From the NCBI GenBank assembly GCA_021734045.1, contig JAIPJR010000001.1, forward strand, positions 8,843 through 72,842: a DNA stretch of 64,000 nt, in the 5' to 3' direction. The notes below the pieces were generated by a model. It worked only from the letters and a program-made list of their open reading frames with translations. It ran no database searches and was not told the DNA's origin. This document shows positions 27,291 through 35,487 of the stretch, piece by piece (position 1 is the first letter of the stretch; each line of letters starts with the position of its first letter). The DNA comes from Fidelibacterota bacterium. Its GTDB lineage: Bacteria; Fidelibacterota; UBA8477. The position numbers were made by a program, and so were the translations under genes.

Positions 27291-28598
27291 TCACGCATCC
27301 TTAAAATCCACATCCAGAATATGCACGCTGCAGGAGATACAAGGATCGTACGCCCGCACCAGCATTTCCAAATGTTGGGTGATTTCCGGCTTGGTTTTGT
27401 CCACGATTTCAGGCACCAACTTTTGCATGTCTGCATCCACATTGGCCAGGTTTTGACCCGTGGGAATCACGCAGTTTGCCGCCACGATGCGCCCGTGATT
27501 GTCGTAAGTATAATCGTGAAACAGAATACCCCGAGGCACCTCCGTGGAGCCGATCCCACGACCGTAACGGGTAGGTGTCTGGTTGGGTTTTTCTGCTTTC
27601 AGACCGCACCCCAAAAGCTCATCAATAATGCGCACACTATCTTCCATGCAGTGCACCACTTCCACCACCTGCGCCACGGTATTCATGTACGGGTTGTAGC
27701 ATTTGGGTTTTAAGCCCAACGTCTCAGCACCTGCCAGCGCGGATTCATTCAGGTGCTTGTAGTTATTATTCCACCGCGCCAGAGCACCCACCATATAAGC
27801 TTCCCGTTTGTGCCGGGCGTGTTTGGATGTGCTGTGTGCCACCACGAATTCATTGGTGACACTGAGATAATCCTCCACCGGAAAAGTCCCACCATCGGAG
27901 GAGCATGCCGCCCCTCCATACAGCGCATATTCTTCAGGGTGAGTGAGTGAAATATACTCGGTTTCTCGCTCGAACTGAGGAATAGCACCGGCCAATGCTT
28001 TCATCGTCTCAACAGTAGCCGCGCAATCCGGTAGCCCTTCGTTGAGTAATTTATCCTTTAAGAGCAGCAGCTCGTCCCGGGTAGGAATGCGTGTAAAACC
28101 ACCAGGTACCGGTGTAATGGGATGTACTGCCCGTCCGGAAACAATATCACCAATATCATTTGCCAGACGCTTCATGCGTAATGCCCGCAGAACGACATCC
28201 TTGTGGGTGGCAATGAGGGGGAAAACGCTGGGGGCATCCAAAAAATCGGGAACTGCCAGAAAATAGGCATGGAGAATATTGGATTGTATGGTAGCGCCGT
28301 TCACCAGCAATTTGCGCAACAGAACGGTCTGTTCCGAAACCTCTAAACCAAGTGCTGCTTCAGTGGTTTTCAGCGAGGTGATTTGATGACCAAGGCTACA
28401 AATTCCACAAATCCGGCTGGTGATGATGGCTGCTTCGGTAAAACTGCGTCCCTTCAGCATGGCTTCGAAGAATCGCGGTGGTTCAACAATATTCAGATGA
28501 GCTTTTTCCAGGACACCATCCCGCATATTCACGACAATGTTTCCATGCCCCTCCACCCGGGTGATGTGATGAACATTGATATCCAAATTCTTCTTCAT
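27291..28598 (-). CDS. NiFe hydrogenase large (alpha) subunit, group 3b-like
   Basis: Catalytic subunit holding the Ni-Fe site, 435 residues. The L1 motif is RICGICSLGH (about residues 62-71) and the L2 motif is DPCISCSVH near the C-terminus. Nine further residues after that His form the extension removed during maturation. N-terminal HHITRVEGHGNIVV is typical of group 3 hydrogenases. Together with the delta, gamma and beta subunits this is the cytoplasmic NAD(P)-linked sulfhydrogenase type, which can evolve or take up hydrogen. Hyp assembly genes are not in the window. It overlaps the delta gene by four bases. Confidence 0.92.
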   Translation of the reverse strand: MKKNLDINVHHITRVEGHGNIVVNMRDGVLEKAHLNIVEPPRFFEAMLKGRSFTEAAIITSRICGICSLGHQITSLKTTEAALGLEVSEQTVLLRKLLVNGATIQSNILHAYFLAVPDFLDAPSVFPLIATHKDVVLRALRMKRLANDIGDIVSGRAVHPITPVPGGFTRIPTRDELLLLKDKLLNEGLPDCAATVETMKALAGAIPQFERETEYISLTHPEEYALYGGAACSSDGGTFPVEDYLSVTNEFVVAHSTSKHARHKREAYMVGALARWNNNYKHLNESALAGAETLGLKPKCYNPYMNTVAQVVEVVHCMEDSVRIIDELLGCGLKAEKPNQTPTRYGRGIGSTEVPRGILFHDYTYDNHGRIVAANCVIPTGQNLANVDADMQKLVPEIVDKTKPEITQHLEMLVRAYDPCISCSVHILDVDFKDA

Positions 28599-29329
28599 AC
28601 GGCCACCTCATAAGCATTGAACAACTGTAATCGTTTCACCGCTTCATCCACTGACAGACCTTTTTCCGTCAAAATTTCCACCATCGCTTCCCGATTCATC
28701 CCTTCCACAAACCCCCGGCAGCCGATACACGCCTGACCAACACCAGGGCAAATCGCCTGGCAGCCCGCCCGTGTTACAGGTCCCAGGCATATCTGTCCTT
28801 TGGTAAGGAGACATTCATTCTCTTCCAATTTGCATTCCACACAGACTGCATAGTTGTATGTGGGCGGTGTTTTGCCCATGACCAGTGCTTTGAATAGTTG
28901 GAGAAAATCAGGCTGACTCATGGGACAGCCCCGCACCTCGTAATCCACAGCCACAATAGCTGAAATCGGCATAGCCGGGAGGGTGGCAAACCGGTATTTG
29001 TCTTGACCGTAAACCGTCTCCCTCACTTGTTCAATAGGCTGAATATTCTTCATGGCATTAATGCCACCGTTCACCGCGCACGCGCCAAGTGCTACCAATA
29101 TTTTGCTCCGGCGACGAATATCATGGATGCGCTCAACACATGAAGGAGAGGAAATGGAGCCTTCAACGAAAGTAATGTCATACTCATCACTGGTTTCATC
29201 CATGGCTTCCCGGAATTCCACCAAATCAACATGGGCCAGCAAATCCAGCAGTTCATTCTCAAAATTGAGTTTATTCAACTGACAACCTTCACAACCGGTA
29301 AAATCAAAAAAAGCAACTTTAGGTTTCAT
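28595..29329 (-). CDS. NiFe hydrogenase small (delta) subunit, group 3b-like
   Basis: Electron-transfer subunit carrying iron-sulfur clusters next to the Ni-Fe site, 244 residues. Proximal-cluster cysteines: FDFTGCEGCQLNKL, LGACAVNGGINAM, YEVRGCPMSQPDF. Further cysteines at CVECKLEENECL and AICPGVGQACIGCRGF. No signal peptide, consistent with a cytoplasmic enzyme. The gene abuts the gamma gene and overlaps the alpha gene. Confidence 0.92.
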   Translation of the reverse strand: MKPKVAFFDFTGCEGCQLNKLNFENELLDLLAHVDLVEFREAMDETSDEYDITFVEGSISSPSCVERIHDIRRRSKILVALGACAVNGGINAMKNIQPIEQVRETVYGQDKYRFATLPAMPISAIVAVDYEVRGCPMSQPDFLQLFKALVMGKTPPTYNYAVCVECKLEENECLLTKGQICLGPVTRAGCQAICPGVGQACIGCRGFVEGMNREAMVEILTEKGLSVDEAVKRLQLFNAYEVAV

Positions 29330-30181
29330 CTACAGCGCCTCCTCCAGCGGTTTGATATCCGTGTACCGGAAGACCGGGCCATCCTGGCAGCAGTATTTCC
29401 CATTGATCTGACAATGTCCGCACTTACCCACACCACATTTCATCCTGCGTTCCAGCGATACGAAAACCTGCTCATCAGGCAGGCGTTTTGACTTTAACGC
29501 CATGAGGACGAATTTGTACATCACCGGTGGACCTGTGACAGCTGCGATAGTATTTGGCAGATCCAATTGCAGTGCCGGAATCAGGGTTGTAATCACACCC
29601 ACATTTCCAGTCCAGTCCGCGTTACCATGATCCACAGTCACATGAAATTCCACATCATCACGCGCCGTCCATTCTGCCAGTTCTTCCCGGTAGAGCAATT
29701 CAGCTGGCGATTTTGTCCCATAGAGTATAATGAGCCGCCCAAATTCGGCTCTCCGGTCCAGGATGTAATGAATAAGCGATCGTAACGGGACGATACCAAT
29801 ACCACCACCGACTATCAGCACATCCTTCCCTCTGAACTCATTCACATTAAAACCATGACCGAAGGGGCCCCGAATACCAATCGTGTCACCGGTATCCAGT
29901 GTTCGCAAGACCGATGTCAGCATACCCACTTTGCGGATACACAACTCAAAGCTGCCTTGCCTGGTGGGTGATGATGAGACGGAAATGGGCGCTTCACCAA
30001 CCCCCAGAACGGATACCTCTACAAATTGTCCCGGTGTATGTCCCAGATCCTGACCACCGGGCAGCTCCACACGATACCATTTTTCCAGTTTCGTCAGTTC
30101 TTTTGCTTCCACGATTTTACACATGGTAGGCAGGTAGAGGCCCCGCTCTGCCGGGAGCGTTATATCATGCAAATGTTTCAT
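29330..30181 (-). CDS. Hydrogenase gamma subunit (FAD/NAD(P)-binding)
   Basis: Flavoprotein of the ferredoxin-NADP reductase fold that links the hydrogenase to pyridine nucleotides; 283 residues. FAD-binding APISVSSSP, the NAD(P) loop LIVGGGIGIVPLRSL, and a C-terminal 2Fe-2S cluster region KCGVGKCGHCQINGKYCCQDGPVF are visible. It overlaps the beta gene by four bases and is followed directly by the delta gene. Confidence 0.92.
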   Translation of the reverse strand: MKHLHDITLPAERGLYLPTMCKIVEAKELTKLEKWYRVELPGGQDLGHTPGQFVEVSVLGVGEAPISVSSSPTRQGSFELCIRKVGMLTSVLRTLDTGDTIGIRGPFGHGFNVNEFRGKDVLIVGGGIGIVPLRSLIHYILDRRAEFGRLIILYGTKSPAELLYREELAEWTARDDVEFHVTVDHGNADWTGNVGVITTLIPALQLDLPNTIAAVTGPPVMYKFVLMALKSKRLPDEQVFVSLERRMKCGVGKCGHCQINGKYCCQDGPVFRYTDIKPLEEAL

Positions 30182-31215
30182 GCCACCACCCCCGTTTTCG
30201 CATATTGTTGGTTTTCATAATCCTGGATCAAATTATTCACAATATCCGTGAGTGAGATGCCCGCGGGGCAGAAGGCCGTACAGCGTCCACACCCCACACA
30301 CCAGGGAACGCCCTCTTGGTCAGTGATATACTTGAACTTGCGGTAAACGCGGTGACGGGTTCGCTGCTCGTATTTGTCACGAAAATTTTCACCACCCGCC
30401 ACCTCCGCGAAGGGCGTGAGCATGCAGCCGTCCCATTGGCGCCGCCGCTCGCCGGACTTCACATCCAGCGCCACATCATCCATCACATCGAAACAGTAAC
30501 ACGTGGGGCACATGAGATTACAGGTTCCGCAACCCACACAGCGCTCGGCAACCTTTTGCCAGACTTCCGAGTGGTACACGTGCTGGAATACTTCCGGAAT
30601 ACGGTTGTAATGGTATTTCAGCTTGTTTTTGAAATTCCGCTCAAAACGGACAATATCTTTCACAGCCTTGAGTTTCTGAAACCCCTTCAGCAAATCAGAA
30701 CCCTCTTTATTCAGGATGAACAGGTAGTAATTGGTATCTACTTTATTCAGGAAAAGATCGAATCCTTCCATCTCTTCCACCCGGATTCCAACACTGCGGG
30801 AGAAGTGATAGTCGTCGGGCTCAAAAGAAATTCCGATGAAAATGGCGTCCTGCCGGCGCAGGATATAATTAGGCTCGGGATGCCCCTCAATCATATTGTG
30901 ATCCAGGCGCAGAACCGCCTGCATGTCGTAACTGTGGACCCCGAAAAATATCCGCTTTTCCGGCTTAATCTCTTCCTCCACAACATTTTGTTTCTGAATC
31001 GAGTACTGCAGGAGCCGTTCAGTTGGCGGCAGGAAAAATTTCTTAAGGGACAACATTGTCCGGTTGTAATCAAGGACCACTTCAGATGCATGCGTTACCC
31101 GTTCAAAGCTGTACGACTTTTCACCCTTCTGGTGTGGTGCGTACACCGGGGCGATTTTTTTTAAATGCTCAAGCAGGTCAGGTACTGCTTTTTGAGCCAG
31201 ATGATAGCACTCCAT
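30178..31215 (-). CDS. Hydrogenase beta subunit (two 4Fe-4S clusters)
   Basis: Iron-sulfur electron-transfer subunit of the sulfhydrogenase type, 345 residues. Two cluster motifs: CVGCGTCNLMCPTCYC (about 222-237) and CVGCGRCTAFCPAGI (about 305-319). The N-terminal part (FFGVHSYDMQAVLRLDHN) matches the HydB/AsrA family. ATG 31215 has a GAGG seven bases upstream. First gene of the operon, 70 bases from a predicted sigma-54 start site. Confidence 0.92.
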   Translation of the reverse strand: MECYHLAQKAVPDLLEHLKKIAPVYAPHQKGEKSYSFERVTHASEVVLDYNRTMLSLKKFFLPPTERLLQYSIQKQNVVEEEIKPEKRIFFGVHSYDMQAVLRLDHNMIEGHPEPNYILRRQDAIFIGISFEPDDYHFSRSVGIRVEEMEGFDLFLNKVDTNYYLFILNKEGSDLLKGFQKLKAVKDIVRFERNFKNKLKYHYNRIPEVFQHVYHSEVWQKVAERCVGCGTCNLMCPTCYCFDVMDDVALDVKSGERRRQWDGCMLTPFAEVAGGENFRDKYEQRTRHRVYRKFKYITDQEGVPWCVGCGRCTAFCPAGISLTDIVNNLIQDYENQQYAKTGVVA

Positions 31216-31274
31216 CAATTTGCCTCTTTATCAATAGATGTTAAAAAAAATGCGTGTATGTGCGGCATTTTGCC

Positions 31275-31290
31275 TCCCTTGAGCAAGGGA
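31275..31290. promoter_or_regulatory. Palindrome at the hydrogenase operon start site
   Basis: TCCCTTG-AG-CAAGGGA is a perfect 7-bp inverted repeat around two bases. It covers the start predicted from the sigma-54 element (about 31283), so it may be an operator or a 5' hairpin. Confidence 0.4.
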
Positions 31291-31293
31291 AGT

Positions 31294-31309
31294 TGCAAAG
31301 CAAGTGCCA
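31294..31309 (-). promoter_or_regulatory. Sigma-54 (-24/-12) promoter of the hydrogenase operon
   Basis: On the minus strand TGGCACTTGCTTTGCA: TGGCAC, five bases, TTGCA. The GG and GC pairs are separated by exactly ten bases, as sigma-54 requires. The start would be near 31283, about 68 bases before the ATG of the beta subunit. No sigma-70 box is evident in the same gap. Confidence 0.7.
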
Positions 31310-31442
31310 CATATGTTCTTGTTTTTACTGTTATTAATTGCGCATGTGAACTAACTGGATGCCCGTGTTTCTTCTGCCAGACAGCACCAGTCAATAGCGC
31401 TAACTTCAGGGTATTTTAAGGGTTGGGAGGCGAGTAATTGTC

Positions 31443-31481
31443 CCAATCTTCCCGATGGTTTTGATTCACCGGGAAGATTGG
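31443..31481 (-). terminator. Hairpin after the BtuG-like gene
   Basis: A 12-bp perfect stem (CCAATCTTCCCG / CGGGAAGATTGG) with a 15-base loop lies 31 bases past the stop. It lacks a good T-tract, so it may end the transcript weakly or protect its 3' end. Confidence 0.5.
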
Positions 31482-31511
31482 AATTTAGGAAGTGAAATTT
31501 ATCGTACTGAT

Positions 31512-32822
31512 TTACCGGACCAGGGTAACCTTTTGGAGGAAGCGCCGGTGGTTTACGGAAATTTCCAGGATGTAAACACCACTGGATACGGGATTCACAT
31601 TGTCATTATACCCGTCCCAACGGAGTGAGTAGGATCCGGCTAATTTTTCTGCTTCTGGGCTGATAACACGGACGCGCCGCCCTCGGATATCATAAACAGT
31701 GACCCCCACTTGGGCTGTACTCGTCAGGCTGAGAGTGAAATTGGTTTCCGGGTTGAATGGATTAGGATAGGCCGGTGAAATGCGGAAATCGCCTGGGATA
31801 TGGTACTCAGCAATATCCGTGGTGGTGGTAGGAGCGATAACGATTTTGGAGGGACCGTCTCCAACAACGAGCTGGTGCGTACTGGTACCATCGGCGGTGA
31901 TATGATACACCTCATCTGTATCAAAACTGGCTACCCACGCTCCCGATTCCCGGGGGTCGGTAGCCACAGACATCACACCGTGACCGACGGTCAGCGGATT
32001 GGATTCGCCATTTTGAACCACAAAATCCGCCATGGAATAGGTATAGATTAACCCGGCCGGCGCATCACCCCAGCCACCGGCCGCCAGATAGACCACACCG
32101 TCTGTATCTGCTGCGAACGCACCTGGACTGCCACCAATTTCCAATGTGTCCAGCACGCTATTGTCACTCAACTCAATCCGGACCACCCGGCCAAATTCAC
32201 TGTAATAGTTACCGGTGCAAAGCACATGGAGCGTGCCGTCATCAGACCGGAGCAGTTTTTGTGGATTGGTGGGCACCGCATAATCACCGATGATGTTCAG
32301 ATCTTCGGCATCATGTACCACAATTTTGCCCTGTCCATAACTCCAGTCACTGGAATTGAAATTTGAGCTGGTGACATAAATATGGCCGTCAGCTACCAGA
32401 ATTCCCTCAGGTGAAGGGCCGGTTTCCACCGTGTCAATGACACTGGCGGTGGTCAAATCTATCCGCGCCAACTGATTAGACTGAAACAGACTCACCAGGA
32501 CATTTCCTGTACCGTCCAGCGTCATTTCATAGGGATTTGAATTTTCCGGTAAGGGTATATCTGCCAGTAGATTGAAATTGTGCCTGTTAAAAATCTGTAG
32601 GTTGTGGGACCCAGAATTCAGTACCAGCAACGAGTCACCCTTGATCAGCATGTCGTTTGGGTATAAGCCGACTGTGGAGGCATCGTTGGTGGTGGTTTCA
32701 CCATCCCAGATACTGATGGTCTCAGCCAGGCTATTCAGTATATAAAGCTCACTACCGGCAATAAGGAGGTGTGTTTGAATGAGCGTGAGAATAATGATAC
32801 GGGAAATCGATTTGAATGTCAT
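31512..32822 (-). CDS. Secreted YVTN-type beta-propeller with C-terminal sorting domain (BtuG-like)
   Basis: 436 residues. A signal peptide (ISRIIILTLIQTHLLIAG) precedes a beta-propeller of YVTN/YncE-like repeats (LYILNSLAETISIWD, NSLAR-like NQLARIDLTTASVIDTVETGPSPEGILVADGHIYV, RVVRIELSDNSVLDTLEIGGSPGAFAADTDGVVYLA). From about residue 350 there is a FlgD/T9SS-like domain: YPNPFNPETNFTLSL, VYDIRGRRVRV, SSGVYILEI. It is the second gene behind a cobalamin riboswitch and a BtuB-like receptor. In Bacteroides a surface propeller, BtuG, sits on BtuB and binds B12 very tightly; this protein probably does the same job. Unlike BtuG it shows no lipobox. Function is inferred from context. Confidence 0.7.
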   Translation of the reverse strand: MTFKSISRIIILTLIQTHLLIAGSELYILNSLAETISIWDGETTTNDASTVGLYPNDMLIKGDSLLVLNSGSHNLQIFNRHNFNLLADIPLPENSNPYEMTLDGTGNVLVSLFQSNQLARIDLTTASVIDTVETGPSPEGILVADGHIYVTSSNFNSSDWSYGQGKIVVHDAEDLNIIGDYAVPTNPQKLLRSDDGTLHVLCTGNYYSEFGRVVRIELSDNSVLDTLEIGGSPGAFAADTDGVVYLAAGGWGDAPAGLIYTYSMADFVVQNGESNPLTVGHGVMSVATDPRESGAWVASFDTDEVYHITADGTSTHQLVVGDGPSKIVIAPTTTTDIAEYHIPGDFRISPAYPNPFNPETNFTLSLTSTAQVGVTVYDIRGRRVRVISPEAEKLAGSYSLRWDGYNDNVNPVSSGVYILEISVNHRRFLQKVTLVR

Positions 32823-32863
32823 CTTAGCTCCGTTTAATCGTTAAAGTTACGGCTTGAATTGTT

Positions 32864-35065
32864 TCAGATTGAGGCTGAGAGTGAAAAACTCACCTGGCGT
32901 CCCGGCAGGGGATATCGTTCCAGCACCTCATACTGCTGGTTGGTGAGATTGTGGATGGTCAGGTTCGTGGTGAGGGTGGTTGTGGCGAATGAAAATTTAT
33001 TTCCCACGGCCATGGTCCAGTCGGAAAACGGTTCCAGCCATTTGGTATTAGCTTTACGGATATATGTGCGTCCCTGTGCATGCCAGGTGGTTTGCAAGAA
33101 ATAGCTTCGCCATTGCCATTTTGTATTCACGGTTACCTGATGTAATGCCCGGTAGGGCAGGTATTTTTGATAAGAATTAGCTCCCGGTGTGAGATTAATT
33201 GGGCGTCTGGCATCATACATCACATCCATCATGAAATAATTTGCCCAAGGGGTCAGGCTGACCAGAACATTGTACCCGGTAATCTGTGCCGATTCCACAT
33301 TTTCAGGTGCGAAACGGTTGGCGTAACCCCGCACCCAACTGATGAGGTCTGTATATTTCTGACGGTACACCGTTCCGGACAGGGTCACTTGCCAGGGTGA
33401 AAAATCCGTGAAACGCAATCCCCACTCCGCATCCCGACTGCGCTCAGGATTCAAATCCGGATTGCCTACAGCATAAGCGTCGGGCACCCAGAATAATTCC
33501 CAGAAGCTGGGCAGGCGGTATCCCGTACCCATTTTGATCCAGGTCGAGAAGCGCTCTGTGTGTAGCCGCCAATGGGTCTGCCAGGTAAATGACACCTCAC
33601 TTCGGCCCGTCGTTTCGTAGCGGGTCATTAAGGTGGGCGAGAGGGTATAGTTGGAGATAGGCAGATGATACTCTCCGGATGCCACAATCGCCCGGGTATC
33701 GCGTTCATGCTGACCCAGACTGTACTGGGGGCGCAACCGATCCTGAGCGTCAAGGGACTCACCACGCCAGGTCATTTCCAGCCCCAGAGCCGTGGACTCG
33801 GATTGGTAGGTTCCCTTCAGACTTTGCTCCAGAAGTCCGTGTGCCGTTTGAAGATGATACCCACCAAATACCGATTCCTGAGCAGATTGATTCTGCTCTG
33901 TTCGGTCCCAGGTGGTAGCACTGGTGACAGACCAGGAATTTTTGTTGAAAATCACTTGGGTAGCCAGGTGCTGCTGCAGTGCGTCCCGGGTGGCGTCGGG
34001 TGTTAATTCATACAATGGCCCGGGTAATCCCTGTTGAGAATGGCTTACAAATCCCAGACTTTCCCAATGCAGACCGGAGCGCGGTGAGTAGGTGGTGTTC
34101 AGCCACAGCGATTGTTGGGAATGGGCAGCATTCTGTCGTCGGAAAGATTCACCGTCCACCGTGTACGGGTAATTATTTTGACCCGTTTCCCAATTTCCAT
34201 GCGCGCTTACCGAGAATGTACGGCGGCGTACTTCGCCCCGTGCCCGCATGCGCTGCTGGCCCCAATTTCCGGTGGTAGCTGTTAAGCCATACTGCTCGTC
34301 CTGGGGAGCTGGTGCCAGGATAATATTCACCACCCCGCCCATAGCCTGGCTACCGTACCGGGAAGACTGATTGCCGGGTGCGATTTGGATTTCACCGATG
34401 GATTGGGGCGCAATCTGATTCACATCAAAACCACCGCTACTACCGGTCTGTACCGGCTGGCCGTTCACCAGAATCAAGACCTGATTGGCTTGGCTGCCCC
34501 GAAGGGTAATTTTTGGCGTTTGGCCTGGTCCCCTTGACTGGCGTTCAATTTCAGGGATACGCACGAGCAAATCGGATACATCCCGGGCAACCAGGATATC
34601 TTCCTCTGAGGGCCGAAAGCGGTGAAATGTACCGGCTGGTAGCGATAGGTTTCGTGGTGACGCGGTGGCTTCCACCTGTACCGCAGGGAGATCAATCTGT
34701 CGCGGTGTGAGCGTCACGGAGAGATTCGCACTGCCCCGGGGATTCAGGTCAATGGCCAGTTCTTCCGGTTCGTATCCGATATGCGTAAAGCGGAGTTTCA
34801 CACTACCCGCCCGAGGTGCCTGTATTTGGAAGCGTCCGGACTGATTGGTGACGGTGCCCGTGCTGGCATTCATCAGGATGACCTGGGTTTCTGCCAGCCC
34901 TTTTCCCGTAATCGCATCCCGGACAATGCCGGAAACGGTGAAATCCCGGCCAAAGTTCCAGGACGGGCAAATGAGTAACACCACCAGGAAGGTTCTGAGT
35001 AATGGAAACAGTTTTACCGGAACTGGTAGTCGCGGTTTTGGGGGAAGTGAGTATGAGAAATACAT
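32864..35065 (-). CDS. TonB-dependent outer-membrane receptor, probable cobalamin transporter (BtuB-like)
   Basis: 733 residues. A signal-anchor-like stretch (LLRTFLVVLLICPSW) is followed by a carboxypeptidase-regulatory-like domain (about 40-125: VSGIVRDAITGKGLAETQVILMN), a plug domain (VRIPEIERQSRGPGQTPKITLRG, GGFDVNQIAPQSIGEIQI, QAMGGVVNIIL) and a 22-stranded barrel. ATG 35065 is chosen for its GAGG spacing; TTG 35071 is also in frame. The cobalamin riboswitch ends 37 bases upstream, which points to B12 or another corrinoid as substrate. The B12-dependent radical SAM gene at 5.5 kb is one possible user. Confidence 0.85.
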   Translation of the reverse strand: MYFSYSLPPKPRLPVPVKLFPLLRTFLVVLLICPSWNFGRDFTVSGIVRDAITGKGLAETQVILMNASTGTVTNQSGRFQIQAPRAGSVKLRFTHIGYEPEELAIDLNPRGSANLSVTLTPRQIDLPAVQVEATASPRNLSLPAGTFHRFRPSEEDILVARDVSDLLVRIPEIERQSRGPGQTPKITLRGSQANQVLILVNGQPVQTGSSGGFDVNQIAPQSIGEIQIAPGNQSSRYGSQAMGGVVNIILAPAPQDEQYGLTATTGNWGQQRMRARGEVRRRTFSVSAHGNWETGQNNYPYTVDGESFRRQNAAHSQQSLWLNTTYSPRSGLHWESLGFVSHSQQGLPGPLYELTPDATRDALQQHLATQVIFNKNSWSVTSATTWDRTEQNQSAQESVFGGYHLQTAHGLLEQSLKGTYQSESTALGLEMTWRGESLDAQDRLRPQYSLGQHERDTRAIVASGEYHLPISNYTLSPTLMTRYETTGRSEVSFTWQTHWRLHTERFSTWIKMGTGYRLPSFWELFWVPDAYAVGNPDLNPERSRDAEWGLRFTDFSPWQVTLSGTVYRQKYTDLISWVRGYANRFAPENVESAQITGYNVLVSLTPWANYFMMDVMYDARRPINLTPGANSYQKYLPYRALHQVTVNTKWQWRSYFLQTTWHAQGRTYIRKANTKWLEPFSDWTMAVGNKFSFATTTLTTNLTIHNLTNQQYEVLERYPLPGRQVSFSLSASI

Positions 35066-35101
35066 CTGCAAACCTCATTCGCGAAGGCTATAGCGTGAAT
35101 G

Positions 35102-35251
35102 ACGTGTCGTGCAGGTGTCCTGACTCCCGGATCATTCTCCTCCAGCGCCTTCCCAGCTAGGTAAAAAGCCAGTGGCGGATTGCCAGATTCGTTCCCGGTT
35201 ACAGTAGCGCGTCTGTGCCCGATTCTCACGGGCTTCCCGTACGCGACACAT
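35102..35251 (-). promoter_or_regulatory. Cobalamin riboswitch
   Basis: Reading the minus strand, the conserved blocks appear in order: P1 strand ATGTGTCG, GGGAAGCCCGTGAGAATC, the CACAGACGCGCTACTGTAA core, GCCACTGG, TGGGAAGGCGC, then GAGTCAGGACACCTGC and the closing P1 strand CGACACGT (8 bp with the first, one G-U pair). This is the B12-box architecture. It ends 37 bases before the receptor ATG and should lower its expression when adenosylcobalamin is plentiful. The remaining upstream gap to 35487 holds no gene that I can support. Confidence 0.93.
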
Positions 35252-35487
35252 CTCAAAATTTGAAAAATCGCTCATTAAGCTAAATGGCTCCTGGTTGATT
35301 ACAATAAATTTCTTACACGATGATGCATTTCTTTGTTCGGTGGATAGTAAGCAACAATAAATACAGTTAGATACGCGATAAATCACCCGGAGCATACCTG
35401 GGGATGATACGGTCTTGCAGGCGGGATATCCGCCGTTGGAGTCTAATCCGTCAGCGGTTAAATTGGCCACGCCTTGAAGGAGGGATT

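Noticed and set aside
30316-31164. Plus-strand 282-codon frame
   Set aside because: Antisense to the hydrogenase beta subunit, whose cysteine motifs prove the minus-strand frame.
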